Origin: Dryomyza anilis | Taxonomy: Eukaryota > Arthropoda > Insecta > Diptera > Dryomyzidae | NCBI GenBank assembly: GCA_951804985.1 | Contig: OX638130.1 | Location: 37,844,894 to 37,908,893 of the forward strand | Direction: 5' to 3' | DNA: 64,000 nt | In this document: positions 34,472 to 46,489 of the stretch, piece after piece | Layout of the letters: each line of letters opens with the position of its first letter | How positions within the stretch are numbered: the first letter of the stretch is position 1 | The notes under the pieces: model-generated | Databases searched by the model: none | Seen by the model: only the letters and a program-made list of their open reading frames with translations | What the model was told of the DNA's origin: nothing | Position numbers and translations under genes: made by a program

Positions 34472-36571
34472 ACATATGTACAGCAACATCCAAAACTGAA
34501 TGAATAGTGAAGAACCATAAAGAAAAGAAAAATGTATGCACTAATTCACAACACAGGGAAAGAAGAAGAAACGCAGTTCCCGTATCGAGAAGCTATAGGA
34601 GCAATAAAGTACCTGATGCTTGGTACGAGACCGGATTTAGCGTATTGCGTGGGATTTTCTTCAAGATCGTTAGAGAAACCAACCAACGAAGATGTAGCAC
34701 GAGTGAAGAGAATGTTACGATACATTGCTGGTACGACAAATGCTGGAATAGTATACAGCCGCAATGTAAATAGGGAGTTCTGGAATGCTACAGTGACGCA
34801 GATTTCGGTGGATGCACCAATACTGGTCGTTCAACTTCAGGAGTGGTTATCAAATACGCAGGTGGCGCAATTTCATGGTTGAGTAGGCGACAAACCATGG
34901 TAGCAACATCAACCACTGAAGCTGAGATAGTTGCAGCAAACGAAGCCGCAAAGAAAATAATTTGGTTGAGTAGACTATTCAAGGAAATGGTGGAACTGGA
35001 AATTCAACAAATATCAACTGTTGAGCAGGTAGCAGATATAATGACGAAGTCACTTCCCTTGACCAGGCTTGCAATTTTATGTGACAGGATGGGTATGCAG
35101 TAACTTCAATAACAAAGGAAAGTGTTGAAGCTAGTGTTACTTGAAGTTTATTAACTGTAGTTGTTGTATTTAGTTTTAATTATATTAACTTTGTATTTTC
35201 TGATTGAAATGAAAATTTTATATTTTCAATTTACTCACTTCCAATAAAAGCCTCAACTGTTAACAACAATAATACTTTACGGGTCCTTTGCCAGAGTCTC
35301 ATGTTTCTTGTTTTGCCACTCAAGTCAATTACGATACCGAATTCTCAATGACCGAACAATTACTATGATTTTGGGAATTAGAGGATGGACCCAAGAAGAA
35401 ATTCTTAACATCGACAGACAAATTTTGTGAAGAAAATTATGTTTCAACCACAAAAAGAAATACCGATGGTAGATACGTCGTAAAGTTTGTTAGTGCGAGC
35501 GTGCTGTCTAGTAGGGGGATAGGAAAAAGGGAAAAGTGGAGACAGATTAAAAGTAGAGAAAGAGGTACGAAATGAAAAGGACAACCCAGTGGAGAGGAGG
35601 GGGACTATGGGGGCGATTATCACAAGGCAACGTGTCTGAGTGCTTCGACATGGCAACTCACTGGTCACCAGAATTGGCAAATTGTCAAACGGTGACACCT
35701 CCACTTCGGTGGAAGTCCTCCTCGTGGAAGTCTCTGGAAAAGGCGCTCTACACCACCCGGTGTAGAAGTCGGCTAAAGTGAGTGGCGAGCATCTCCCTCA
35801 GAGTGAGGGTTCGTGCGTTGGGTTTGGGTCCCACCACGGAAAAAACCTATGCGCCCAATGAAAACAAAAAAGAAGCCTCGGATAACGACCGATTACAACG
35901 ATGACGACCCACGCAAACATTTTAAGGGCCATGATTTACGGATATGCACCTGGAATATCCGAACCCTTTATAGGGAAGGTGCCTCTATCCAGCTGGCAGA
36001 TGTCCTCGAAAAATATAAGGCTGACATCACCGCTATCCAGGAGATGCGATGGACGGGACAGGGCTGTTCGAAACAAGCGTCCTGTGATATCTACTACAGC
36101 TGCCATGCTGTATGTGGATTTGGATGTGGATTTGTGGTCGCAAGAGACTCCGCCACCTTGTGTCTAGGTACACGCTCGTGGACGAAAGGCTGGCAACAAT
36201 CCGCATCAAGGCTAAATATTTCCATATCAGTTTAATTTGTGCACACGCTCCGACGAACGAGAAAGATGACGAGACAAAAGAGCGCTTCTACGAGCGCCTA
36301 GACAACGCATACGAGCGCTGCCCCCGCCACTATATCAAAATCGTGCTAGGCGATTTTAACGCCAAGGTGGGCAGAGAAGCCATCTATTGTCCCACAATCG
36401 GAAAATTTAGCCTCCATGCCAACACTTCCGATAACGAAACGAGGCTACTAGACTTCGCCGCAGCACGAAACATGGTAGTTAGTAGCACTAGATTCGAACA
36501 TTCCACAAGGCCACATGGTTGTCGCCCGATCAAAAAACAGAAACTAAATTGATCACGTTGTGTACAGCATC
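34472..36571 (+). repeat. array unit 2
   Basis: Same parts as unit 1 shifted by 2100 bp. Marker bases: A at 34890, C at 35568, G at 35803, A at 35962, G at 36063. Ends with the TACAGCATC filler. Confidence 0.95.
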
Positions 36572-38671
36572 ACATATGTACAGCAACATCCAAAACTGAA
36601 TGAATAGTGAAGAACCATAAAGAAAAGAAAAATGTATGCACTAATTCACAACACAGGGAAAGAAGAAGAAACGCAGTTCCCGTATCGAGAAGCTATAGGA
36701 GCAATAAAGTACCTGATGCTTGGTACGAGACCGGATTTAGCGTATTGCGTGGGATTTTCTTCAAGATCGTTAGAGAAACCAACCAACGAAGATGTAGCAC
36801 GAGTGAAGAGAATGTTACGATACATTGCTGGTACGACAAATGCTGGAATAGTATACAGCCGCAATGTAAATAGGGAGTTCTGGAATGCTACAGTGACGCA
36901 GATTTCGGTGGATGCACCAATACTGGTCGTTCAACTTCAGGAGTGGTTATCAAATACGCAGGTGGCGCAATTTCATGGTTGAGTAGGCGTCAAACCATGG
37001 TAGCAACATCAACCACTGAAGCTGAGATAGTTGCAGCAAACGAAGCCGCAAAGAAAATAATTTGGTTGAGTAGACTATTCAAGGAAATGGTGGAACTGGA
37101 AATTCAACAAATATCAACTGTTGAGCAGGTAGCAGATATAATGACGAAGTCACTTCCCTTGACCAGGCTTGCAATTTTATGTGACAGGATGGGTATGCAG
37201 TAACTTCAATAACAAAGGAAAGTGTTGAAGCTAGTGTTACTTGAAGTTTATTAACTGTAGTTGTTGTATTTAGTTTTAATTATATTAACTTTGTATTTTC
37301 TGATTGAAATGAAAATTTTATATTTTCAATTTACTCACTTCCAATAAAAGCCTCAACTGTTAACAACAATAATACTTTACGGGTCCTTTGCCAGAGTCTC
37401 ATGTTTCTTGTTTTGCCACTCAAGTCAATTACGATACCGAATTCTCAATGACCGAACAATTACTATGATTTTGGGAATTAGAGGATGGACCCAAGAAGAA
37501 ATTCTTAACATCGACAGACAAATTTTGTGAAGAAAATTATGTTTCAACCACAAAAAGAAATACCGATGGTAGATACGTCGTAAAGTTTGTTAGTGCGAGC
37601 GTGCTGTCTAGTAGGGGGATAGGAAAAAGGGAAAAGTGGAGACAGATTAAAAGTAGAGAAAGAGGTACGAAATGAAAAGGACAACCCAGTGGAGAGGAGG
37701 GGGACTATGGGGGCGATTATCACAAGGCAACGTGTCTGAGTGCTTCGACATGGCAACTCACTGGTCACCAGAATTGGCAAATTGTCAAACGGTGACACCT
37801 CCACTTCGGTGGAAGTCCTCCTCGTGGAAGTCTCTGGAAAAGGCGCTCTACACCACCCGGTGTAGAAGTCGGCTAAAGTGAGTGGCGAGCATCTCCCTCA
37901 GAGTGAGGGTTCGTGCGTTGGGTTTGGGTCCCACCACGGAAAAAACCTATGCGCCCAATGAAAACAAAAAAGAAGCCTCGGATAACGACCGATTACAACG
38001 ATGACGACCCACGCAAACATTTTAAGGGCCATGATTTACGGATATGCACCTGGAATATCCGAACCCTTTATAGGGAAGGTGCCTCTATCCAGCTGGCAGA
38101 TGTCCTCGAAAAATATAAGGCTGACATCACCGCTATCCAGGAGATGCGATGGACGGGACAGGGCTGTTCGAAACAAGCGTCCTGTGATATCTACTACAGC
38201 TGCCATGCTGTATGTGGATTTGGATGTGGATTTGTGGTCGCAAGAGACTCCGCCACCTTGTGTCTAGGTACACGCTCGTGGACGAAAGGCTGGCAACAAT
38301 CCGCATCAAGGCTAAATATTTCCATATCAGTTTAATTTGTGCACACGCTCCGACGAACGAGAAAGATGACGAGACAAAAGAGCGCTTCTACGAGCGCCTA
38401 GACAACGCATACGAGCGCTGCCCCCGCCACTATATCAAAATCGTGCTAGGCGATTTTAACGCCAAGGTGGGCAGAGAAGCCATCTATTGTCCCACAATCG
38501 GAAAATTTAGCCTCCATGCCAACACTTCCGATAACGAAACGAGGCTACTAGACTTCGCCGCAGCACGAAACATGGTAGTTAGTAGCACTAGATTCGAACA
38601 TTCCACAAGGCCACATGGTTGTCGCCCGATCAAAAAACAGAAACTAAATTGATCACGTTGTGTACAGCATC
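36572..38671 (+). repeat. array unit 3
   Basis: Same parts. Marker bases: T at 36990 (as in unit 1), C at 37668, G at 37903, A at 38062, G at 38163. Ends with the filler. Confidence 0.95.
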
Positions 38672-40771
38672 ACATATGTACAGCAACATCCAAAACTGAA
38701 TGAATAGTGAAGAACCATAAAGAAAAGAAAAATGTATGCACTAATTCACAACACAGGGAAAGAAGAAGAAACGCAGTTCCCGTATCGAGAAGCTATAGGA
38801 GCAATAAAGTACCTGATGCTTGGTACGAGACCGGATTTAGCGTATTGCGTGGGATTTTCTTCAAGATCGTTAGAGAAACCAACCAACGAAGATGTAGCAC
38901 GAGTGAAGAGAATGTTACGATACATTGCTGGTACGACAAATGCTGGAATAGTATACAGCCGCAATGTAAATAGGGAGTTCTGGAATGCTACAGTGACGCA
39001 GATTTCGGTGGATGCACCAATACTGGTCGTTCAACTTCAGGAGTGGTTATCAAATACGCAGGTGGCGCAATTTCATGGTTGAGTAGGCGACAAACCATGG
39101 TAGCAACATCAACCACTGAAGCTGAGATAGTTGCAGCAAACGAAGCCGCAAAGAAAATAATTTGGTTGAGTAGACTATTCAAGGAAATGGTGGAACTGGA
39201 AATTCAACAAATATCAACTGTTGAGCAGGTAGCAGATATAATGACGAAGTCACTTCCCTTGACCAGGCTTGCAATTTTATGTGACAGGATGGGTATGCAG
39301 TAACTTCAATAACAAAGGAAAGTGTTGAAGCTAGTGTTACTTGAAGTTTATTAACTGTAGTTGTTGTATTTAGTTTTAATTATATTAACTTTGTATTTTC
39401 TGATTGAAATGAAAATTTTATATTTTCAATTTACTCACTTCCAATAAAAGCCTCAACTGTTAACAACAATAATACTTTACGGGTCCTTTGCCAGAGTCTC
39501 ATGTTTCTTGTTTTGCCACTCAAGTCAATTACGATACCGAATTCTCAATGACCGAACAATTACTATGATTTTGGGAATTAGAGGATGGACCCAAGAAGAA
39601 ATTCTTAACATCGACAGACAAATTTTGTGAAGAAAATTATGTTTCAACCACAAAAAGAAATACCGATGGTAGATACGTCGTAAAGTTTGTTAGTGCGAGC
39701 GTGCTGTCTAGTAGGGGGATAGGAAAAAGGGAAAAGTGGAGACAGATTAAAAGTAGAGAAAGAGGTACGAAATGAAAAGGACAACCCAGTGGAGAGGAGG
39801 GGGACTATGGGGGCGATTATCACAAGGCAACGTGTCTGAGTGCTTCGACATGGCAACTCACTGGTCACCAGAATTGGCAAATTGTCAAACGGTGACACCT
39901 CCACTTCGGTGGAAGTCCTCCTCGTGGAAGTCTCTGGAAAAGGCGCTCTACACCACCCGGTGTAGAAGTCGGCTAAAGTGAGTGGCGAGCATCTCCCTCA
40001 GATTGAGGGTTCGTGCGTTGGGTTTGGGTCCCACCACGGAAAAAACCTATGCGCCCAATGAAAACAAAAAAGAAGCCTCGGATAACGACCGATTACAACG
40101 ATGACGACCCACGCAAACATTTTAAGGGCCATGATTTACGGATATGCACCTGGAATATCCGAACCCTTTATAGGGAAGGTGCCTCTATCCAGCTGGCAGA
40201 TGTCCTCGAAAAATATAAGGCTGACATCACCGCTATCCAGGAGATGCGATGGACGGGACAGGGCTGTTCGAAACAAGCGTCCTGTGATATCTACTACAGC
40301 TGCCATGCTGTATGTGGATTTGGATGTGGATTTGTGGTCGCAAGAGACTCCGCCACCTTGTGTCTAGGTACACGCTCGTGGACGAAAGGCTGGCAACAAT
40401 CCGCATCAAGGCTAAATATTTCCATATCAGTTTAATTTGTGCACACGCTCCGACGAACGAGAAAGATGACGAGACAAAAGAGCGCTTCTACGAGCGCCTA
40501 GACAACGCATACGAGCGCTGCCCCCGCCACTATATCAAAATCGTGCTAGGCGATTTTAACGCCAAGGTGGGCAGAGAAGCCATCTATTGTCCCACAATCG
40601 GGAAATTTAGCCTCCATGCCAACACTTCCGATAACGAAACGAGGCTACTAGACTTCGCCGCAGCACGAAACATGGTAGTTAGTAGCACTAGATTCGAACA
40701 TTCCAAAAGGCCACATGGTTGTCGCCCGATCAAAAAACAGAAACTAAATTGATCACGTTGTGTACAGCATC
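38672..40771 (+). repeat. array unit 4
   Basis: Same parts. Marker bases: A at 39090, C at 39768, T at 40003 (as in unit 1), A at 40162, G at 40263. Has AAAAGG in place of ACAAGG near 40706. Ends with the filler. Confidence 0.95.
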
Positions 40772-42859
40772 ACATATGTACAGCAACATCCAAAACTGAA
40801 TGAATAGTGAAGAACCATAAAGAAAAGAAAAATGTATGCACTAATTCACAACACAGGGAAAGAAGAAACGCAGTTCCCGTATCGAGAAGCTATAGGAGCA
40901 ATAAAGTACCTGATGCTTGGTACGAGACCGGATTTAGCGTATTGCGTGGGATTTTCTTCAAGATCGTTAGAGAAACCAACCGACGAAGATGTAGCACGAG
41001 TGAAGAGAATGTTACGATACATTGCTGGTACGACAAATGCTGGAATAGTATACAGCCGCAATGTAAATAGGGCGTTCTGGAATGCTACAGTGACGCAGAT
41101 TTCGGTGGATGCACCAATACTGGTCGTTCAACTTCAGGAGTGGTTATCAAATACGCAGGTGGCGCAATTTCATGGTTGAGTAGGCGACAAACCATGGTAG
41201 CAACATCAACCACTGAAGCTGAGATAGTTGCAGCAAACGAAGCCGCAAAGAAAATAATTTGGTTGAGTAGACTATTCAAGGAAATGGTGGAACTGAAAAT
41301 TCAACAAATATCAACTGTTGAGCAGGTAGCAGATATAATGACGAAGTCACTTCCCTTGACCAGGCTTGCAATTTTATGTGACAGGATGGGTATGCAGTAA
41401 CTTCAATAACAAAGGAAAGTGTTGAAGCTAGTGTTACTTGAAGTTTATTAACTGTAGTTGTTGTATTTAGTTTTAATTATATTAACTTTGTATTTTCTGA
41501 TTGAAATGAAAATTTTATATTTTCAATTTACTCACTTCCAATAAAAGCCTCAACTGTTAACAACAATAATACTTTACGGGTCCTTTACCAGAGTCTCATG
41601 TTTCTTGTTTTTCCACTCAAGTCAATTACGATACCGAATTCTCAATGACCGAACAATTACTATGATTTTGGGAATTAGAGGATGGACCCAAGAAGAAATT
41701 CTTAACATCGACGGACAAATTTTGTGAAGAAAATTATGTTTCAACCACAAAAAGAAATACCGATGGTAGATATGTCGTAAAGTTTGTTAGTGCGAACGTG
41801 CTGTCTAGTAGGGGGATAGGAAAAAGGGAAAAGTGGAGACAGATTAAAAGTAGAGAAAGAGGTAGGAAATGAAAAGGACAACCCAGTGGAGAGGAGGGGG
41901 ACTATGGGGGCGATTATCACAAGGCAACGTGTCTGAGTGCTTCGACATGGCAACTCACTGGTCACCAGAATTGGCAAATTGTCAAATGGTGACACCTCCA
42001 CTTCGGTGGAAGTCCTCCTCGTGGAAGTCCCTGGAAAAGGCGCTCTACACCACCCGGTGTAGAAGTCGGCTAAAGTGAGTGGCGAGCATCTCCCTCAGAG
42101 TGAGGGTTAGTGCGTTGGGTTTGGGTCCCACCACGGAAAAAACCTATGCGCCCAATGAAAACAAAAAAGAAGCCTCGGATAACGACCGATTACAACGATG
42201 ACGACCCACGCAAACATTTTAAGGGCCATGATTTACGGATATGCACCTGGAATATCCGGACCCTTTATAGGGAAGGTGCCTCTATCCAGCTGGCAGATGT
42301 CCTCGAAAAATATAAGGCTGACATCACCGCTATCCAGGAGATGCGATGGACGGGACAGGGCTGTTCGAAACAAGCGTCCTGTGATATCTACTACAGCTGC
42401 CATGCTGTATGTGGATTTGGATGTGGATTTGTGGTCGCAAGAGACTCCGCCACCTTGTGTCTAGGTACACGCTCGTGGACGAAAGGCTGGCAACAATCCG
42501 CATCAAGGCTAAATATTTCCATATCAGTTTAATTTGTGCACACGCTCCGACGAACGAGAAAGATGACGAGACAAAAGAGCGCTTCTACGAGCGCCTAGAC
42601 AACGCATACGAGCGCTGCCCCCGCCACTATATCAAAATCGTGCTAGGCGATTTTAACGCCAAGGTGGGCAGAGAAGCCACCTATTGTCCCACAATCGGAA
42701 AATTTAGCCTCCATGCCAACACTTCCGATAACGAAACGAGGCTACTAGACTTCGCCGCAGCACGAAACATGGTAGTTAGTAGCACTAGATTCGAACATTC
42801 CACAAGGCCACATGGTTGTCGCCCGATCAAAAAACAGAAACTAAATTGATCACGTTGTG
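40772..42859 (+). repeat. array unit 5, most diverged, continuous with the rest of the RTE
   Basis: It lacks 3 bp (one GAA) near 40866. It differs from units 1-4 at about a dozen positions, for example GACGAA for AACGAA near 40982, GGCG for GGAG near 41071, TACCAG for TGCCAG near 41587 and CACCTATTG for CATCTATTG near 42679. No filler: the RTE continues past 42859, so this unit is the likely source copy. Confidence 0.92.
42110..42859 (+). pseudogene. RTE endonuclease region
   Basis: APE-type endonuclease that would nick target DNA: ICTWNIRTLYREGASIQLAD (about 42238), ITAIQEMRWTGQ with the catalytic Glu (about 42325). After a frameshift near 42450 it reads YTLVDERLATIRIKAKYF, ISLICAHAPT and IVLGDFNAKVGREATYC (about 42635). 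Another shift in an A-run near 42830 joins it to [14 protein letters not shown] and [11 protein letters not shown] (the SDH-type motif, about 42925). The shifts are shared by all array copies, so they predate amplification. Confidence 0.87.
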
Positions 42860-44943
42860 ATTGACGGAAGGCACGCTTCGAGCGTGATGGACGTACGCAC
42901 TATCCGAGGTGCCAATATGGACACGGATCACTACCTTGTAGCAGCTGCGAAGAAAGCTGCAATCACAACAGACAACGCAAGCCTTTTCCACTCGACTTTC
43001 ACACCTGCGCGGCCACTGCAGAGAAAGACGCTGCGTACAAATCCACCCTGCAGTCAGTAGCTACGCGAGCTGCGAAGGAGTGATACAAAGAGAAGAGGAG
43101 GGAAGAGAGACGTCTTTTCAGGCGTAAAAAAAAGCGAGGCAGAAAGACGTGAGTGTGAGGAGCTTGAGATGCATGGAGACAGGAATGAGGCTCGAAAATT
43201 CTTCGAGAAAATAAGACGCCTAGCCGGAGGTTCAAAATCCGGAGCCTCTTCCTGTAAAGATGAGAACGGAAATCTAGTGACAGATATCCAGAGCACACTG
43301 AAAATATGGAGGGATCACTTCTCTAAACTGCTGACCGGTGATGATGACCTCAATTCCACCTATAGAGAAGCAAACCCAGCAACCCCAGTACTTGATGACG
43401 ATGTTGAGATTCCGCCACCCGACCATGACGAGGTCAGAACAGCCATTGCTCGGCTGAAAAACAACAAAGCCGCAGGTGCTGATGGCCTGCCTGCTGAATT
43501 GTTTAAGACCGGAGGCGAATAGCTAATAGAGAGCATGCACGAGCTCGTAAGCAGAATATGGTCGGATGAAAGCATGCCAAGTGACTGGAACCTCAGTGTA
43601 CTCTGCCCAATCCTTAAGAAAGGGGATCCCACTATCTGCGCCAACTACCGTGGGATCAGCCTACTCAATATCGCATACAAGGTTCTATCGAGCGTATTAT
43701 GTGAAAGACTGAAGCCCATCGTCAACAGACTGATTGGACCTTATCAGTGCGGCTTCAGACCTGGAAAGTCCACCATAGACCAGATTTTCACATTGCGCCT
43801 AATCCAGGAAAAGACCCTAGAAAAACAGATCGACACCTACCACCTCTTAGTCGACTATAAAGCCGCCTTCGACACTCCGATAAGGGAATGATTATACGCC
43901 GCAATGTCTGAGTTTGGTATACCTGCGAAAATTATATGGCTTTGCAGGATGACCCTGAGCAACACACGTTGCTCAGTGAGAATAGGAAAAGACCTCTCCG
44001 AGCCATTTCATACCGAACGAGGTTTCAGACAGGGTGACTCCCTATCGTGCGACTTTTTCAACTTATTGATGGAGAAAATAGTTCGAGCTGCCGAACTCCA
44101 TCAAAGCGGCACTATCCTCAACAAAAGTGTCATGCTGCTCGCATATGCCGACGATATTGATATCAGGGGCAGGAGCACACGAGCAGTCAGCGCAGCATTA
44201 CCAGATTGGAGAAAGAGTCGCGTCGAATGGGTCTAGCGGTGAACGAGGACAAGACGAAGTTCCTTGTGTCAACAAGCAAAAAAGAGTCCGTGCGTCTTGG
44301 ACAAAAAGCTGATTTTGACACCCACAAGTTCGACATTGTGAAGGACTTCGTCTATCTGGGATCCAGCGTAAACAGCAACAACGACGTCAGCCTGGAGATC
44401 AAACTGAGAATAACTCTTGCCAACAGGTGCTACTTTGGGCTCAGTAGGCAATTGAGAAGCAGAGCCCTCTCTCGCCGGACAAAAATAACGCTCTACAAGT
44501 CACTCATCATGCCCGTCCTACTTTCTGGTGCAGAAACATGGACGCTGGCCACCACCGATGAGAGAGTACTGGGAGCGTTCGAGAGAAAGATTCTCCGTAA
44601 AATCTTTGGCCCTATCTGCTTTGCTAACGAGTATCGAATCAGGATGAACCACGAGCTGTATGAGTTATTCGACGACATTGACATAGTCAAGCGCATCAAG
44701 ATCCAGCGGCTTCGCTGGCTAGGTCATGTCGAACGAATGGATGAAAACACTCCAGCCAAGAAGGTGCTTGAATCGAAACTCGAAGGTGGACAGCGTAGAA
44801 GAGGGCGTCCAAATCTGCGTTGGAAAGACCAAGTTGAGGACAACCTGGCAACGCTTGGTATTTCTAACTGGCGTCAGCGCGCGCAAGGCAGATCCGACTG
44901 GCGTGGCTTCATCTCAGCAGCCAAAACCGACCCATGGTTGTAA
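42860..44943 (+). pseudogene. RTE reverse transcriptase region
   Basis: RT finger and palm: ARLKNNKAAGADGLPAELFK (about 43455), VLCPILKKGDPTICANYRGI, SLLNIAYKVLSSVL, GPYQCGFRPGKSTIDQIF, LLVDYKAAFDTP (first Asp, about 43850), GFRQGDSLSCDFFNLLMEKI and the catalytic AYADDIDI (about 44145). The C-terminal part runs FVYLGSSVNSNNDVSLEIK to RLRWLGHVERMDENTPAKKV, RRRGRPNLRWKDQV and SDWRGFISAAK, typical of RTE. Stops at 43519 and 43888, and shifts near 43060 and 44200, disable it. It ends at TAA 44941-44943. Confidence 0.9.
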
Positions 44944-44973
44944 GGGCCATTTAAGTAAGTAAGTGGAGAGGAG

Positions 44974-45908
44974 CGGGTGGCATGCTCGTGGACTTGCGGG
45001 CTACAGCTCGTCGGACATGGGGTGAGTCTTTGCTCATCCACAGGGGTTACACGCACTAGTCAGATATGTCATGCCGGCAAAACTAAACAGAAACTAACAA
45101 AACTCAAAACAAACTAAACAAAACCCTATCAAAAAACATATGCTGAGATGAACGAAAACGCGGTAATTTCACAAACAAAACTGACGAACACAGGGGCGAT
45201 TAGGTGGTTTTTAATATCCCCGGGCATATCCCTCCCCGCCATGGATTACCTATGCCTATTAATTGGTAACCCCCTATTAAAACCTGACACTAAACACTTG
45301 CCTATTCACATCTCAATTTCCCTACTGTTCGATCCGCCAGTCACGCCCATTTAAAACTTTGGGCCAACATAATTGAAAACGAAAATTCAAAAATAAACAA
45401 ACGCAACAAATTTTATAATTATAAACATATTTAATTAAACATCAATTAAAACTAATACATTAAACCAAAAAATATTAAAGAAAAATTTAAATTGAGCAAA
45501 AACTAAATTAATTTAATAAAATAAAAATATGTGAATTTAAAAACATATAATTAAACAAAAACTAGAAATATAAAATAACAAATAATTAATGAAATGCAAA
45601 CATATCAATAATCTTCCCGTAATTACTGGGGCCGCAAGAACAAAGAAAATTTAAACACCTAAAAAAGAGCTGTTTTTAAAAGGTACACGTAAACGTAATA
45701 TTGGGTACAATTAACAAAAAACCTCTTTTAGGACTTACACGCATTTCATGTTTGCTGCAAAATAATGTCTAATTTAAATGAAAAAAATATAAAAATATAA
45801 TATAGAAATATAATGTAATATAAAATTAAAACTAAGACAAAACAACATAAACTAAACTACTAAGGCATTGGTCCCTCGCTGCGCGGACGTGCCAATGTTT
45901 ATTATTTT
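44974..45908. other. AGTT-element sequence after the RTE, no gene seen
   Basis: GC-richer to about 45060, then AT-rich with AAACTAAAC-type words. Around 45866-45896 TTGGTCCCTCGCTGCGCGG and GTGCCAATGTTTATT resemble the edge of a retroelement leader, but no matching LTR was found. The 68-codon frame at 45148-45354 has no known domain. Confidence 0.45.
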
Positions 45909-46489
45909 TATACCCTACACTAAGAGTGAAAGGGTATATTCAGTTTGGTACGCCGTTTGTAACACCCAGAAGGAAGCATCACCGGTATGGAAAAGTATAT
46001 ATATTCTTGATCAGCATGATCTCCTGAGTCGATGTCCGTCTGTCTGTCTGTTGAAATCCCTAATACTTAAAAATTTAGATTACTTATACACCTACGCTGT
46101 ATGTGCGAAAAAAATTGGCTAGATCGGTCCATTGTGACCTGTGATCTGACCATTTATATTCAAATACATCATATAAAATTTACATCTACAGATCAATATT
46201 ACTGTATACGTGCTTAGGTAAACTTTTTTGGTCAATTATATATTGACTTCATGCTCAAATACATGAAAATAATGTTTTCCCTCGAAATGACTTGTGGTTC
46301 CCAAAAAAAAATCGAAATTCGGTACACCTACCCATTTGTATATATGGGTATCAAATGAATGGAAATTCTTCAGCGATTGAAAGTGTGTAGTTATTTTCAG
46401 GATTCGTATTCCCTGGTGACCTTTATACCACTTTGAATGGTAACCACACATATGTGTAGGGTATTTATAGTCGGCTTAGACCGACTATA
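45909..46489 (+). repeat. mini-me/DINE-1-type repeat with 3' hairpin, most complete copy
   Basis: Starts TATACCCTACACTAAGAG, with a GGGTATATTCAG motif, TATATAT, the core TTCTTGATCAGCATGA, then GTCCGTCTGTCTGTCTG. It ends with GTGTAGGGTATTTATAG and a perfect 9-bp hairpin (TATAGTCGG, 6-nt loop, CCGACTATA, 46466-46489). A 3'-terminal hairpin is a feature of Helitron-related DINE-1 elements, which supports that class by inference. Noncoding. Confidence 0.75.

Larger units (their letters stand above)
32372..42859 (+). repeat. five-copy tandem array of a 2100-bp chimeric unit
   Basis: Copies start at 32372, 34472, 36572, 38672 and 40772, an exact 2100-bp period; copy 5 lacks 3 bp near 40866. Each unit joins, in order, the gypsy-1 LTR tail, copia RT/RNase H and 3' LTR, a BEL pol piece, the start of the AGTT element, and the first about 963 bp of an RTE element. 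Copies 1-4 end with a 9-nt filler that leads into the next unit. Copy 5 runs on into the rest of the RTE. Copies are nearly identical. Repeated open frames in the array are copies of TE fragments, not a host gene family. Confidence 0.97.
41897..44962 (+). mobile_element. RTE-type non-LTR retrotransposon, about 3.07 kb
   Basis: The body runs from GGGGACTATGG to a short AAGT repeat tail (TTTAAGTAAGTAA, about 44950-44962). GTGGAGAGGAG precedes it (33489-33499 in unit 1, and the equivalents in the other units) and follows it (44963-44973), an 11-bp target duplication. One APE endonuclease plus RT frame without RNase H, and a tail of short simple repeats, are as known for the RTE clade. It was inserted in the AGTT element before the array formed. 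Confidence 0.88.

Noticed and set aside
33713..42532. Repeated 140- and 146-codon frames that look like a tandem gene family
   Set aside because: They are the broken RTE endonuclease copied in each array unit, with the same frameshift in every copy.
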